A DNA stretch of 64,000 nucleotides from Pseudomonas fluorescens (lineage in GTDB: Bacteria; Pseudomonadota; Gammaproteobacteria; Pseudomonadales; Pseudomonadaceae). The DNA is taken from positions 5,454,501 to 5,518,500 of the forward strand of contig NZ_CP012830.1 of NCBI RefSeq assembly GCF_001307155.1, in the 5' to 3' direction. Below the pieces are notes generated by a model, which made no database searches, was not told where the DNA came from, and worked only from the letters and a program-made list of their open reading frames with translations. Positions 34,648-43,984 of this stretch are shown here, in pieces; within the stretch, counting starts at the first letter, position 1; the number at the start of each line of letters is the position of its first letter. The position numbers and the translations under genes were made by a program.

Positions 34648-36042
34648 ATGAACCTGTTTTCAATGCGGATTTTGCTGCGAACTCTGACAGTGCTAAGCCT
34701 GACACTGCTGGTGGCGTGTGGTTCGTTGCCCACTATCGTTCCCGATATGGCCTACACCAACCCGGCCTCTGTGAAGATCGACAGTACGCATGGACCGCTG
34801 TCAGCCGAACGCAGCAAGGCCGTTATTGACCGTTTGAAGGCCAATGGGGTCCAGACAAACATCTTCGACCTGCATATGGCGATCGAGGAGGCCATCGTCG
34901 GCAGCCCGTTGACGGACGGCAACAAGGTCGAACTGTTACAGAACGGTCCGACTACCTACCAATCAATGATCTCTGCGATTGGCAGCGCGCGTGATCACAT
35001 CAATATCGAGAGTTACATTTTTGACGACGATGAAATCGGCGAGCGCTTTGCCGCAGCGCTGATTGCCAAACAAGCGGCTGGGGTGCAGGTCAATCTGATC
35101 CGGGACAGCGTCGGTACCCTCAGCACCCCTTCGGCTTTTTTTACCCGCCTGACCGCCGCGGGCATTAATGTGCTGGAATTCAACCCGGTCAATCCAGCGA
35201 CCGCCAAGGCTGGGTGGCAAGTGAACCAGCGGGATCATCGTAAGCTACTGATCGTTGATGGCCGCATTGCCTTCCTCGGCGGTATCAACGTCAGCAGTGT
35301 CCATTCAGGCAACTCGTTCAGCCTGAACGCCAAAGTCAGGCCCGGCGGCAAGTTGCCCTGGCGCGACACTGACCTGCGGGTTGAAGGGCCGGCAGTGGCT
35401 GAATTGCAAAAGCTGTTTATCGAGACGTGGCAAAAGCAGAAAGGCAAGCCGCTTGCGGCACGTCATTACTTCCCGCAAACCGAACGCAAAGGCCACGAGG
35501 TCGTACGTGCCATCGGCAGCTCGCCAGACGAACCCTACAGCCTGATCTACGCCACGCTGATTTCGGCGCTACGCAGTGCGCAAACCGAAATCTGGCTGAC
35601 TAACGCCTACTTCGTGCCCGATCCGCAGTTGTTGGCGGAGCTCAAGAATGCTGTGGCACGCGGCGTTGATGTGAAGCTGGTGCTGCCCAGCAGCACTGAT
35701 TCCTGGCTGGTTTTCAATGCTGGCCGCAGGCACTACACCGAGCTGCTGGAGGCCGGCGTCAAGCTCTACGAACGCCGCGATGCCTTGCTGCATGTCAAAA
35801 CCGCGGTGATCGATGGTGTCTGGTCCACGGTCGGCTCCACCAATCTTGACTGGCGCAGCTTTCTGCACAACCAGGAAGTCAACGTCGTGGTACTGGGCAG
35901 CGGATTCGGCGAGAAAATGCGCGCGGCGTTCCTTGCGGACCTGCTGAAGTCGAACGAAATTACGCTTGAGAAGTGGCAGCGGCGTTCCCTTGACGTAAGA
36001 GCCAAGGAGCAGTTTGCGCACCTCTGGGAGTACTGGTTGTGA
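34648..36042 (+). CDS. Phospholipase D-like lipoprotein (cardiolipin synthase family)
   Basis: 464 residues from ATG 34648, with SD ggcggagg. The N-terminus has a lipoprotein signal with lipobox LLVACGS (Cys near residue 25). Two HKD motifs mark the PLD superfamily: DHRKLLIVDGRIAFLGGIN (about 207-225) and LHVKTAVIDGVWSTVGSTN (about 387-405). Cardiolipin synthases of this type join two phospholipids or use phosphatidylethanolamine; a lipidated, envelope-facing version is unusual compared with inner-membrane ClsA. It is coupled by a GTGA overlap to the next gene. Confidence 0.85.
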   Translation: MNLFSMRILLRTLTVLSLTLLVACGSLPTIVPDMAYTNPASVKIDSTHGPLSAERSKAVIDRLKANGVQTNIFDLHMAIEEAIVGSPLTDGNKVELLQNGPTTYQSMISAIGSARDHINIESYIFDDDEIGERFAAALIAKQAAGVQVNLIRDSVGTLSTPSAFFTRLTAAGINVLEFNPVNPATAKAGWQVNQRDHRKLLIVDGRIAFLGGINVSSVHSGNSFSLNAKVRPGGKLPWRDTDLRVEGPAVAELQKLFIETWQKQKGKPLAARHYFPQTERKGHEVVRAIGSSPDEPYSLIYATLISALRSAQTEIWLTNAYFVPDPQLLAELKNAVARGVDVKLVLPSSTDSWLVFNAGRRHYTELLEAGVKLYERRDALLHVKTAVIDGVWSTVGSTNLDWRSFLHNQEVNVVVLGSGFGEKMRAAFLADLLKSNEITLEKWQRRSLDVRAKEQFAHLWEYWL

Positions 36043-36983
36043 GGCAAGCACAAATGACGCCCATGAAGCTTTTGAGCCGGGTGAATATCAGTTTCTGCAG
36101 AGGCGCCATGCTGGTTCACGTGGTCTTGCTCTATCTGTTGATCGGCATGCCGCTGGCCCACGCGCAGGATGCTCAAGCACTGACCGCACGCTACGGCGCC
36201 TTGCGTGAACAGTTGGCCAACAACCCGTTCCACCGCCCGCTGTATCTTCAATCAACTGAAACGTCAGGCAGCCTGACAGGCGACGTCTATTCCTTGATCG
36301 AGCAACCCTATGCGGTGGTCAGTCCGGCGCTGCAGGGCATTGGCCATTGGTGCGATATCCTGATCCTGCATTTGAACGTGAAGAGTTGTCACGCCTCTTC
36401 CGGCGCAGAGGAAGGGTTACTCGTCAATATAGGGCGCAAGTCAGATCAGCCGCTGGCCGATACCTACCCGTTCGATTTTGTTTATCGGGTTGTGACCGAT
36501 AGCGCCGATTACCTTCAGGTTGTGTTGAGCTCCGCGCAAGGACCGTTTGGAACGAGCAACTATCGGGTCACGCTTGAAGTGGTGAAGCTCGATGCTCAAC
36601 GCAGCTTCCTGCATTTGTCATATTCGTACGACTACGGTATTGCGGCCCGTGTGGCCATGCAGGGCTATCTGGCGACAGTCGGTCGCAACAAGGTCGGTTT
36701 CAGCATCGTTGGCCGCAAGGCCGATGGTCAGCCAGCCTATATCGGCGATATGCGTGGTCTCGTCGAGCGCAATGCGATGCGCTACTACGTGGCGATCGAA
36801 GCCTACCTCGGCGCGCTGACGACACCCGCGCCGCAACAGCTCGAAAAACGTCTGAGCGACTGGTATGCCGGGATTGAACGTTACCCGCTGCAGTTGCATG
36901 AGATTGAGCGCAGCGAGTACCTCTCCATGAAGCGCAGTGAAGTCCAGCCCCAGCAAGTAGAAGGTTCGGCAGCAGCGAAATAA
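36039..36983 (+). CDS. Hypothetical periplasmic protein coupled to the PLD lipoprotein
   Basis: 314 residues, GTG 36039 overlapping the upstream stop (GTGA). An internal ATG (36054 or 36063) could also be used. A signal peptide with core MLVHVVLLYLLIGMPLAHA is visible about 25 residues in. The mature protein is alpha/beta without a motif I recognise; LTARYGALREQLANNPFHRPLYL and WYAGIERYPLQLHEIERSEYL (helical ends) are its best markers. Overlap with the phospholipase gene implies a joint role in the envelope. Confidence 0.7.
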   Translation: MRQAQMTPMKLLSRVNISFCRGAMLVHVVLLYLLIGMPLAHAQDAQALTARYGALREQLANNPFHRPLYLQSTETSGSLTGDVYSLIEQPYAVVSPALQGIGHWCDILILHLNVKSCHASSGAEEGLLVNIGRKSDQPLADTYPFDFVYRVVTDSADYLQVVLSSAQGPFGTSNYRVTLEVVKLDAQRSFLHLSYSYDYGIAARVAMQGYLATVGRNKVGFSIVGRKADGQPAYIGDMRGLVERNAMRYYVAIEAYLGALTTPAPQQLEKRLSDWYAGIERYPLQLHEIERSEYLSMKRSEVQPQQVEGSAAAK

Positions 36984-36987
36984 AAAA

Positions 36988-37195
36988 GCCGGCTCTAGAG
37001 CCCAATGCTGTTCACTTAAGCCGATGTTTCAGGCATATCCGCCGTTGTGGCGAGGGAGCTTGCTCCCGCTGGGGCGCGAAGCGGCCCTGAATTGGGCCTG
37101 CTACGCAGTCCAGCGGGAGCAAGCTCCCTCGCCACAGATACTTCTCAGGCCTCCAAACTTCCTTAAGTGAACAGCATTGCGGCCCTAGAGCCGGC
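36988..37195. repeat. Nested inverted repeat, about 208 bases
   Basis: Outer arms run from 36988-37020 (gccggctctagag, then cccaatgctgttcacttaag) to 37162-37195 (its near-complement). Inner arms are tgtggcgagggagcttgctc at 37046 onward to 37072, and their perfect complement at 37110-37136. The outer right arm includes the last codons and stop of the Fe-alcohol dehydrogenase gene, so the left arm is an inverted copy of that gene's 3' end. The inner pair is a REP-type doublet. The structure lies between two convergent genes and may terminate both. Confidence 0.85.
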
Positions 37196-38345
37196 CGTGA
37201 TATGCCGCTTCGAAAATCTCCATCGCGCCATTGCGGGTCAAGGGCAGCGGGTTACCGCCGGCGCAGGGGTCGACAATCGCCATGTCGGCGATCAGGTCGG
37301 CCTGCCGATCATCCACTCCTAGCTCAAACAGCGTATGCGGCACGCCGATGTCCTTGCGCAACTTGAGGACGAAGGCCAGAAAACTGTCGAAGCCTGGGGT
37401 CGGCAGACGCAGATATGCCGCCAGGCGGGTGATGCGCTCCTCGATGGCCGGGCGATTGAATTTCAACACATAGGGCATGAACGTGGCGTTGGTCATGCCG
37501 TGATGGGTGTCGTACAGGGCGCCCACCGGATGTGCGAGCGCGTGCATCCCACCCAGGCCTTTCTGGAAGGCGGTGGCACCCATCGCCGCCGCCGCGAGCA
37601 TTTCCGCGCGCGCCTCAAGGTCAGAGGGTGTGCGCACTGCCCGTACCAGGGCGTTGGCCACCAGGCGCATGCCTTCTACCGCAATCCCTTCGGCCATGGG
37701 GTGAAAACCGGGGGCGCAGTACGACTCCAGGCAATGGGCAAAGGCATCCATCCCGGTGCCGGCAGTAACTTTTGCCGGCATGCCGACGGTGAGCGCCGGG
37801 TCGCTGATGACCACCCGCGGCATCATTTTCGGGTGGAAGATGATCCGTTTGGTATGTGTCCGCTCGTCGATGATCACCGCTGCACGGCCGACCTCGGAGC
37901 CCGTACCCGCGGTGGTCGGTACTGCAATGATCGGGGCGATGCTGCTTTCATCGGCGCGGGTCCAGTAGTCGCCGATGTCTTCGAAATCCCACACCGGCCG
38001 GGTCTGGCCGCTCATGAAGGCGATCAGCTTGCCCATATCCAGGCCGCTGCCGCCACCGAAGGCGACCACGCCATCGTGCTTGCCGGCACGCCAGGCGTCG
38101 AGCCCTCCCGCCAGGTTGGCCTCGACCGGATTCGGCTTGAGGTCGCAAAACAGCTCCACCCCGAGGCCGGCGGCGCGCAGGGATTCCAGCGCCGCTGTGG
38201 TGATCGGCGCGCGCGCCAGGCCACTGTCGGTGACCAGCAACGGTCGCTGGATACCTTGGCTGCGGCAGGTGTCGGCCAGCTCGGCGATACGGCCAACACC
38301 GAAGTGGATGCTCGTGGGGTAGTTCCAGTTCGCAGTCAGGCTCAT
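37185..38345 (-). CDS. Iron-containing alcohol dehydrogenase
   Basis: 386 residues, Fe-ADH (group III) family. The NAD loop is VVAFGGGSGLDMGKLIA near residue 95, PTTAGTGSEVGRAAVI near 140, and metal ligands lie in GMDAFAHCLESY near 195 and MHALAHPVGALYDTHHGM near 263-280. It oxidises a primary alcohol to the aldehyde or the reverse. Its ATG is three bases after the aldehyde dehydrogenase stop, giving one operon: glutamine-synthetase-like ligase, aldehyde dehydrogenase, this enzyme. Its 3' end forms part of the nested palindrome at 36988-37195. Confidence 0.87.
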   Translation of the reverse strand: MSLTANWNYPTSIHFGVGRIAELADTCRSQGIQRPLLVTDSGLARAPITTAALESLRAAGLGVELFCDLKPNPVEANLAGGLDAWRAGKHDGVVAFGGGSGLDMGKLIAFMSGQTRPVWDFEDIGDYWTRADESSIAPIIAVPTTAGTGSEVGRAAVIIDERTHTKRIIFHPKMMPRVVISDPALTVGMPAKVTAGTGMDAFAHCLESYCAPGFHPMAEGIAVEGMRLVANALVRAVRTPSDLEARAEMLAAAAMGATAFQKGLGGMHALAHPVGALYDTHHGMTNATFMPYVLKFNRPAIEERITRLAAYLRLPTPGFDSFLAFVLKLRKDIGVPHTLFELGVDDRQADLIADMAIVDPCAGGNPLPLTRNGAMEIFEAAYHGRL

Positions 38346-38348
38346 GGC

Positions 38349-39740
38349 TTAGATCTCATGGCGCAAATGGAAGGATTTGGCTCGGGTCAGGTGTTCGTAA
38401 CCGATGCGCGACAGCGTTACGCCGCGCCCGCTGTTCTTCACCCCGGTCCAGGCCAGCGCCGGGTCCAGGTAATCGCAGCGGTTCATGAATACGCTGCCGG
38501 TGGCGATCTCGTCGCCGATACGTTCGGCGGCGGCGAGGTCGGTGGTCCAGATGGAAGCGCTGAGCCCGAACTCGCTGTCGTTCATCAAAGCAATGGCTTC
38601 GTCGTCACTGGCAACCGGCATGATGCCGACCACCGGACCAAAGCTTTCCTCGCGCATCACCGACATTTGATGGCTGACATCGACTAACACCTGCGGCGCG
38701 AGGTAGGCGCTGCCGGGCACGTCCGCTGGAAAGGCCTTTGGATCGATCAGTGCTTTTGCACCTTTTGCCAGCGCTTCGGCGATCTGCCCGCGCACAAACT
38801 CTGCAGCACCCGGATTGACCAACGGGCCGAGGGTGGTGGCTTCGTCCAGCGGGTTGCCCAGCACGTAATGGCGGGTCAGGGCGGCAAAACGCTCGACAAA
38901 TGCCGGGTAAATTGTTTGATCGACATAAATGCGTTCGACGGCGCAACAGCTTTGCCCGGAGTTGAAGAAGCTGCCGTCCACCAGGTTTTCCACGGCATGC
39001 TCAAGGTTGGCGTCTGCGCGGACGTAGGCCGGGTCTTTTCCGCCGAGCTCCAGCCCGATACCGAGGAAGAGCCCGGTAGCGGCGATTTCGATGGCTTTGC
39101 CGGCTTCGACCGAACCGGTGAAGTTCACTTGCTGCACCCGTCCCGAGGCAATGATCGCCGCGGTATAGGTGTGATTGAGCAGCAGGTTATGGAACAGCCC
39201 TTCGGGCAGGTTGGCGCGGCGAAAGGCCTCGGCGAAACGTTCGCCGACCAGCAGCGTTTGCGAGGCGTGTTTGAGGATGACGCTGTTGCCGGCCATCAGC
39301 GCCGGAATAATCGTATTCACCGCCGTCAGGTAGGGGTAATTCCACGGAGCGATAACCAGCACCGTACCCAGCGGCTCGCGTTTGATCTGGCGTCGAAACC
39401 CCGCGACAGGCGCAGGTTCGACCGCTGCCAAGGCTTCAGGTGCGATGGCGATCATGTGCCGGGCACGCTCTTCGAAACCGCGCAGTTCGCCAGCGCCAAA
39501 GCGTACCGGGCGGCCCATTTGCCAGGCCAGTTCCGGGACTATTTCGTCCTTCATGGCCAGCATCGCGTCCACGGCGGCGCTGCAAAATGCGGCGCGTTCG
39601 CTCAGTGGCCGGCGCTTCCATGACGCCTGGGCGGCTGCGGCAGCCGTCAGAGCTTGCTCGATCTGCGCCGCATCGGCGCAGTGGCGTTCGGCGTAGACCC
39701 GGCCATCGACCGGGGAGATGAGTTGAATCATCGACGTCAT
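38349..39740 (-). CDS. Aldehyde dehydrogenase
   Basis: 463 residues from ATG 39740 (GAGG six bases upstream); the longer reading from 39776 overlaps the glutamine-synthetase gene. Motifs are VIAPWNYPYLTAVN near 135, FTGSVEAGKAIEI near 215, LELGGKDPAYV near 240 and catalytic Cys in NSGQSCCAVERIYVDQ near 273. It makes an acid from the aldehyde that the adjacent Fe-alcohol dehydrogenase could form. Between a gamma-glutamyl ligase and an alcohol dehydrogenase, it may act on a glutamylated amino-aldehyde. Substrate inferred. Confidence 0.86.
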   Translation of the reverse strand: MTSMIQLISPVDGRVYAERHCADAAQIEQALTAAAAAQASWKRRPLSERAAFCSAAVDAMLAMKDEIVPELAWQMGRPVRFGAGELRGFEERARHMIAIAPEALAAVEPAPVAGFRRQIKREPLGTVLVIAPWNYPYLTAVNTIIPALMAGNSVILKHASQTLLVGERFAEAFRRANLPEGLFHNLLLNHTYTAAIIASGRVQQVNFTGSVEAGKAIEIAATGLFLGIGLELGGKDPAYVRADANLEHAVENLVDGSFFNSGQSCCAVERIYVDQTIYPAFVERFAALTRHYVLGNPLDEATTLGPLVNPGAAEFVRGQIAEALAKGAKALIDPKAFPADVPGSAYLAPQVLVDVSHQMSVMREESFGPVVGIMPVASDDEAIALMNDSEFGLSASIWTTDLAAAERIGDEIATGSVFMNRCDYLDPALAWTGVKNSGRGVTLSRIGYEHLTRAKSFHLRHEI

Positions 39741-39762
39741 GGCTGCCTCAATAATCGATTGC

Positions 39763-41136
39763 TCAATAGCGCTCAAAGCCGCGCTGCAGTTCCCAGTCGG
39801 TTATCCGTCGGTCGTACTCTTTCTGCTCCCATTCGGCGGTGTGCACGTAGTGGTCGACCACTTCGTCACCGAACGCCTCGCGCAACATGCTCGAGGTCTT
39901 GAGCGCGGCGCAGGCTTCGCGCAGGGTCTTCGAGACTTCCGGCAAGTGTTCGTCGAGGTAGGCATCGCCTTCAAAGGGTGGCGCCAGGCTGAGCTGCTCG
40001 TCGATACCGGCCAGGCCTGCGGCGATCAACGCGGCGAAGGCCAGATAAGGGTTGAGGTCGGCGCCGCCGATGCGACATTCGATACGGATGGATTTGCTGC
40101 CTTCGGCGCACAAACGAAAGCCTGCGGTGCGGTTGTCCCGACTCCAGATCGCCCGGGTCGGCGCGAACGTGCCGGCCTGGAAGCGCTTGTACGAATTGAT
40201 GTAAGGCGCGAGAAAACAGGTGATGTCGTTGGCGTATTTAAGCTGCCCGGCCACCCAGGCACGCATCAGCGTCGACATGCCGAACTCGGCCTTGGGGTCG
40301 AAGAACAACGGCTTTTTGCCATTCTTGTCCCACAACGAGTTGTGGATATGGCTACTGGACCCGGCGGCGTCATAGCGCCACTTGGCCATGAACGTGATCG
40401 CCTTGCCCTGCAATTGCGCAATCTCTTTGCAGGCGTGCTTGATGATCACGTGCTGGTCGGCCATGGTCAGGGCATCGGCATAACGGACGTTGATTTCTTC
40501 CTGGCCCGGGCCCCATTCACCCTTGGAGTTTTCCACGGGAATGCCGGATGCCTGCAGATGCTTGCGAATCGCCCGCAGCACCGGCTCCTCGCGGGTGGTC
40601 TGGAGGATGTTGTAATCCTCGATGTAGTGGCCGGCAGTTTTCGGCTTGTGGTAATTGCGCTCGTGGATGGCCTCGTAACTCTCGTCAAACAGATAGAACT
40701 CCAGCTCAGAGGCAAACATGCCGCTGTAGCCGCGCTCGCGCAGTCGCTCGATCTGCTTTTTCAGGATTGCCCGTGGGCTATGGGGCAAGTCCCGCCGGTG
40801 GTGGTGATCGAGCACGTCGCAGAGCACCAGCGCCGTGCATTCCAGCCACGGCACGCGGCGCAAGGTGGCCATGTCGGGTTTCAGCACGAAATCGCCATAG
40901 CCTTTGCTCCAGCTGGCGGCGGCGTAACCCGGCACGGGCTCCATGTCGATGTCATCAGCCAGCAGGTAATTGCAGCAGTGGGTTTCTTCATGGCCGCTGT
41001 CGATGAAAAACTCGACCTGGAATCGCTTGCCGACCAGTCGCCCCTGCATATCGACCATGCAGACCAGCACGGTATCGATATCGCCTGCGCTAGCGGCGAG
41101 TTTCAGTTCTTCGAAGCTGAGAAGGGGCTCGGTCAT
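39763..41136 (-). CDS. Glutamine synthetase family ligase (gamma-glutamyl-amine synthetase type)
   Basis: 457 residues from ATG 41136. Fold markers: DTVLVCMVDMQGRLVGKR in the beta-grasp domain, ASELEFYLFDESYE near 143, GPGQEEINVRYADAL near 210 and SSSHIHNSLWD near 270. The sequence is closer to GlnA-like gamma-glutamylpolyamine/ethanolamide synthetases than to housekeeping GlnA, which has a longer adenylylation region. It is the second such ligase in the window, distinct from that at 7657-9015. It heads the operon with aldehyde and alcohol dehydrogenases, suggesting glutamylation of an amino alcohol. Confidence 0.83.
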   Translation of the reverse strand: MTEPLLSFEELKLAASAGDIDTVLVCMVDMQGRLVGKRFQVEFFIDSGHEETHCCNYLLADDIDMEPVPGYAAASWSKGYGDFVLKPDMATLRRVPWLECTALVLCDVLDHHHRRDLPHSPRAILKKQIERLRERGYSGMFASELEFYLFDESYEAIHERNYHKPKTAGHYIEDYNILQTTREEPVLRAIRKHLQASGIPVENSKGEWGPGQEEINVRYADALTMADQHVIIKHACKEIAQLQGKAITFMAKWRYDAAGSSSHIHNSLWDKNGKKPLFFDPKAEFGMSTLMRAWVAGQLKYANDITCFLAPYINSYKRFQAGTFAPTRAIWSRDNRTAGFRLCAEGSKSIRIECRIGGADLNPYLAFAALIAAGLAGIDEQLSLAPPFEGDAYLDEHLPEVSKTLREACAALKTSSMLREAFGDEVVDHYVHTAEWEQKEYDRRITDWELQRGFERY

Positions 41137-41347
41137 CACGTCAGTCCTGCGTGAATGGTTTGGGCCGGTCTGAAATAGCTATTGCAGACGCTCTTCAGAA
41201 AAACCAAAACCTGCAGGCGCGAGCATCGTGAGCAATGAGCTGCTGAAAGCTTAGCCTACTGCTGCCGGGCGCACGTCCTGGCGAGCGGATCCCGACGAAT
41301 CACCAGCAGATCCAGCAGCTAAAATGACACTCAAGAGGGATGGCACT

Positions 41348-41665
41348 ATGAGTGAGTTCGTCAAGGTCGCCTGCGTGGGGGATGTCGAACCGGGTAACGG
41401 CATAACCGTGAACCTTGGGGGCACGCCCGTCGCGCTGTTCAATGTCGATGGCCGGTACTTCGCCATCCACAACACCTGTCCGCACGAAGACGGTTCGCTG
41501 GGGGACGGAATACTGTGCGACACCGTGGTGATTTGCCCGGTTCACGCCTACGAGTTCGACGTGACCAGCGGCGAATGCCTCACCGAACCGGCTTACCAGG
41601 TCGAACAGTTCGAGGTCCGGGTGGACGGTAACGACATCCTGTTACGGCAATCGTCGGATGTTTGA
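41348..41665 (+). CDS. Rieske [2Fe-2S] ferredoxin
   Basis: 105 residues from ATG 41348. The Rieske ligands are CPHEDGSLGDG (Cys-Pro-His near residue 43) and CPVHAYEFD (Cys-Pro-x-His near 63), two Cys plus two His binding one 2Fe-2S cluster. It is small and soluble, like oxygenase ferredoxins. No oxygenase is nearby; instead the suf operon starts 89 bases downstream. Actinobacterial suf operons also contain a Rieske ferredoxin, so a role in Fe-S assembly electron supply is plausible. Confidence 0.87.
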   Translation: MSEFVKVACVGDVEPGNGITVNLGGTPVALFNVDGRYFAIHNTCPHEDGSLGDGILCDTVVICPVHAYEFDVTSGECLTEPAYQVEQFEVRVDGNDILLRQSSDV

Positions 41666-41754
41666 ACGCCAGGGGCTAGCTCGGGTCGTAAGGAACAGGG
41701 AAGGAGTATAGTTAAACGATCACATCATCCTGCCAACAGCAGGAGGCATCCGCG

Positions 41755-43203
41755 ATGAGCACTGACAATGCGAGGATCCGCGAACTCAGCAACCGGGCCT
41801 ACAAGTACGGCTTTGTCTCTGATTTTGAGAGCGATGCGGCCCCGCGCGGCCTCAACGAAGACCTCATCCGCCTGATCTCGACGAAGAAGAACGAGCCGCA
41901 GTGGCTGCTCGACTGGCGCCTGAAGGCCTATCGCCACTGGCTGACGATGCGCGAGCCCTCCTGGCAGAACGTCCATTACGCGCCCATCGACTACCAGGAC
42001 ATCATCTATTACTCGGCGCCGAAGCCGAAAACGCCAGGGCCCGGCAGTCTTGACGAGGTCGATCCCGAGCTGCGCGAGATGTTTGGCAAGCTCGGTATCT
42101 CGCTCGCTGAGCAGGAACGCCTGACCGGCGTTGCGGTGGATGCGGTAGTCGACTCGGTCTCGGTCGCGACTACCTTCAAGCACAAACTCGCCGAAGTCGG
42201 GGTGATCTTCTGCTCGTTCTCCGAAGCCGTGCAAAACCATCCGGAACTGGTGCGTAAGTACCTCGGTTCGGTGGTGCCCTACAGCGACAACTTCTTCGCC
42301 ACGCTGAACTCGGCGGTGTTTTCCGACGGTTCCTTCTGCTACGTGCCCAAGGGCGTGCGCTGCCCGATGGAGCTCTCGACCTATTTCCGCATTAACGCCG
42401 CGGACACCGGCCAGTTCGAACGCACGTTGATCGTTGCAGAAGAGGGCGCCTATGTGAGCTACCTCGAGGGCTGCACCGCGCCGATGCGCGACAATAACCA
42501 GTTGCACGCGGCGGTGGTCGAGCTGGTCGCGCTGGATAATGCCCAAATCAAGTACGCCACGGTGCAGAATTGGTACCCCGGCGATGCCCAAGGACGCGGC
42601 GGCATCTTCAATTTCGTCACCAAGCGCGGCAAGTGCGCAGGCGCACACTCGAAGATCTCCTGGACGCAGGTTGAAACCGGCTCCGCGATCACCTGGAAAT
42701 ACCCGGGAGTGATACTCCAGGGCGATTATTCGGTCGGCGAGTTCTATTCAGTCGCCCTGACGGCCAATCACCAACAGGCGGACACCGGCACCAAGATGAT
42801 CCACATCGGCCGGCATACGCGCAGCACCATTCTGTCCAAGGGAATATCCGCCGGTCATGGACAGAACACCTACCGCGGCCTGGTGAAGATCCAGAAAGCC
42901 GCGACCGGCGCCCGCAACCACACGCAGTGCGATTCGCTGCTATTGGGCAGCGAGTGTGGCGCGCATACGTTTCCTTATATCGACGTGAAGAACCCCAGCG
43001 CCCAGGTCGAGCATGAGGCCTCGACGTCGAAGATCAGCGACGAGCAGCTGTTTTACTGCCGGCAGCGCGGTATCAGCGCAGAGGACGCGGTGCCGATGAT
43101 CGTCAACGGTTTCTGCCGCGAAGTGCTCAAGGAGCTGCCGATGGAATTTGCGGTAGAAGCCCAGAAACTGCTGGGTGTGAGCCTGGAGGGCTGCGTGGGC
43201 TAA
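41755..43203 (+). CDS. sufB: Fe-S cluster assembly scaffold SufB
   Basis: 482 residues. The SufB signature runs through the beta-helix core: CTAPMRDNNQLHAAVVELVA, GAHSKISWTQVETGSAITWK, and the conserved Cys loop LLGSECGAHTFPYIDVK near 400, then EDAVPMIVNGFCREV. SufB receives sulfur and forms the cluster in the SufBC2D complex. It begins the operon sufB-C-D-S-U-T. SD gcaggagg lies about eight bases upstream of ATG 41755. Pseudomonas normally relies on the ISC system, so a suf operon is an accessory set. Confidence 0.93.
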   Translation: MSTDNARIRELSNRAYKYGFVSDFESDAAPRGLNEDLIRLISTKKNEPQWLLDWRLKAYRHWLTMREPSWQNVHYAPIDYQDIIYYSAPKPKTPGPGSLDEVDPELREMFGKLGISLAEQERLTGVAVDAVVDSVSVATTFKHKLAEVGVIFCSFSEAVQNHPELVRKYLGSVVPYSDNFFATLNSAVFSDGSFCYVPKGVRCPMELSTYFRINAADTGQFERTLIVAEEGAYVSYLEGCTAPMRDNNQLHAAVVELVALDNAQIKYATVQNWYPGDAQGRGGIFNFVTKRGKCAGAHSKISWTQVETGSAITWKYPGVILQGDYSVGEFYSVALTANHQQADTGTKMIHIGRHTRSTILSKGISAGHGQNTYRGLVKIQKAATGARNHTQCDSLLLGSECGAHTFPYIDVKNPSAQVEHEASTSKISDEQLFYCRQRGISAEDAVPMIVNGFCREVLKELPMEFAVEAQKLLGVSLEGCVG

Positions 43204-43219
43204 GGCCCGGGGTGGGAGC

Positions 43220-43980
<761 letters not shown>

Positions 43981-43984
<4 letters not shown>

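Noticed and set aside
36988..37195. Nested palindrome as an insertion sequence
   Set aside because: It has no transposase and no target duplication; about 208 bases of inverted repeat plus REP doublet only.
37335..38687. 450-residue plus-strand frame, and a similar one at 39739-41154
   Set aside because: Both are antisense to clear dehydrogenase and ligase genes and have shadow-like composition.
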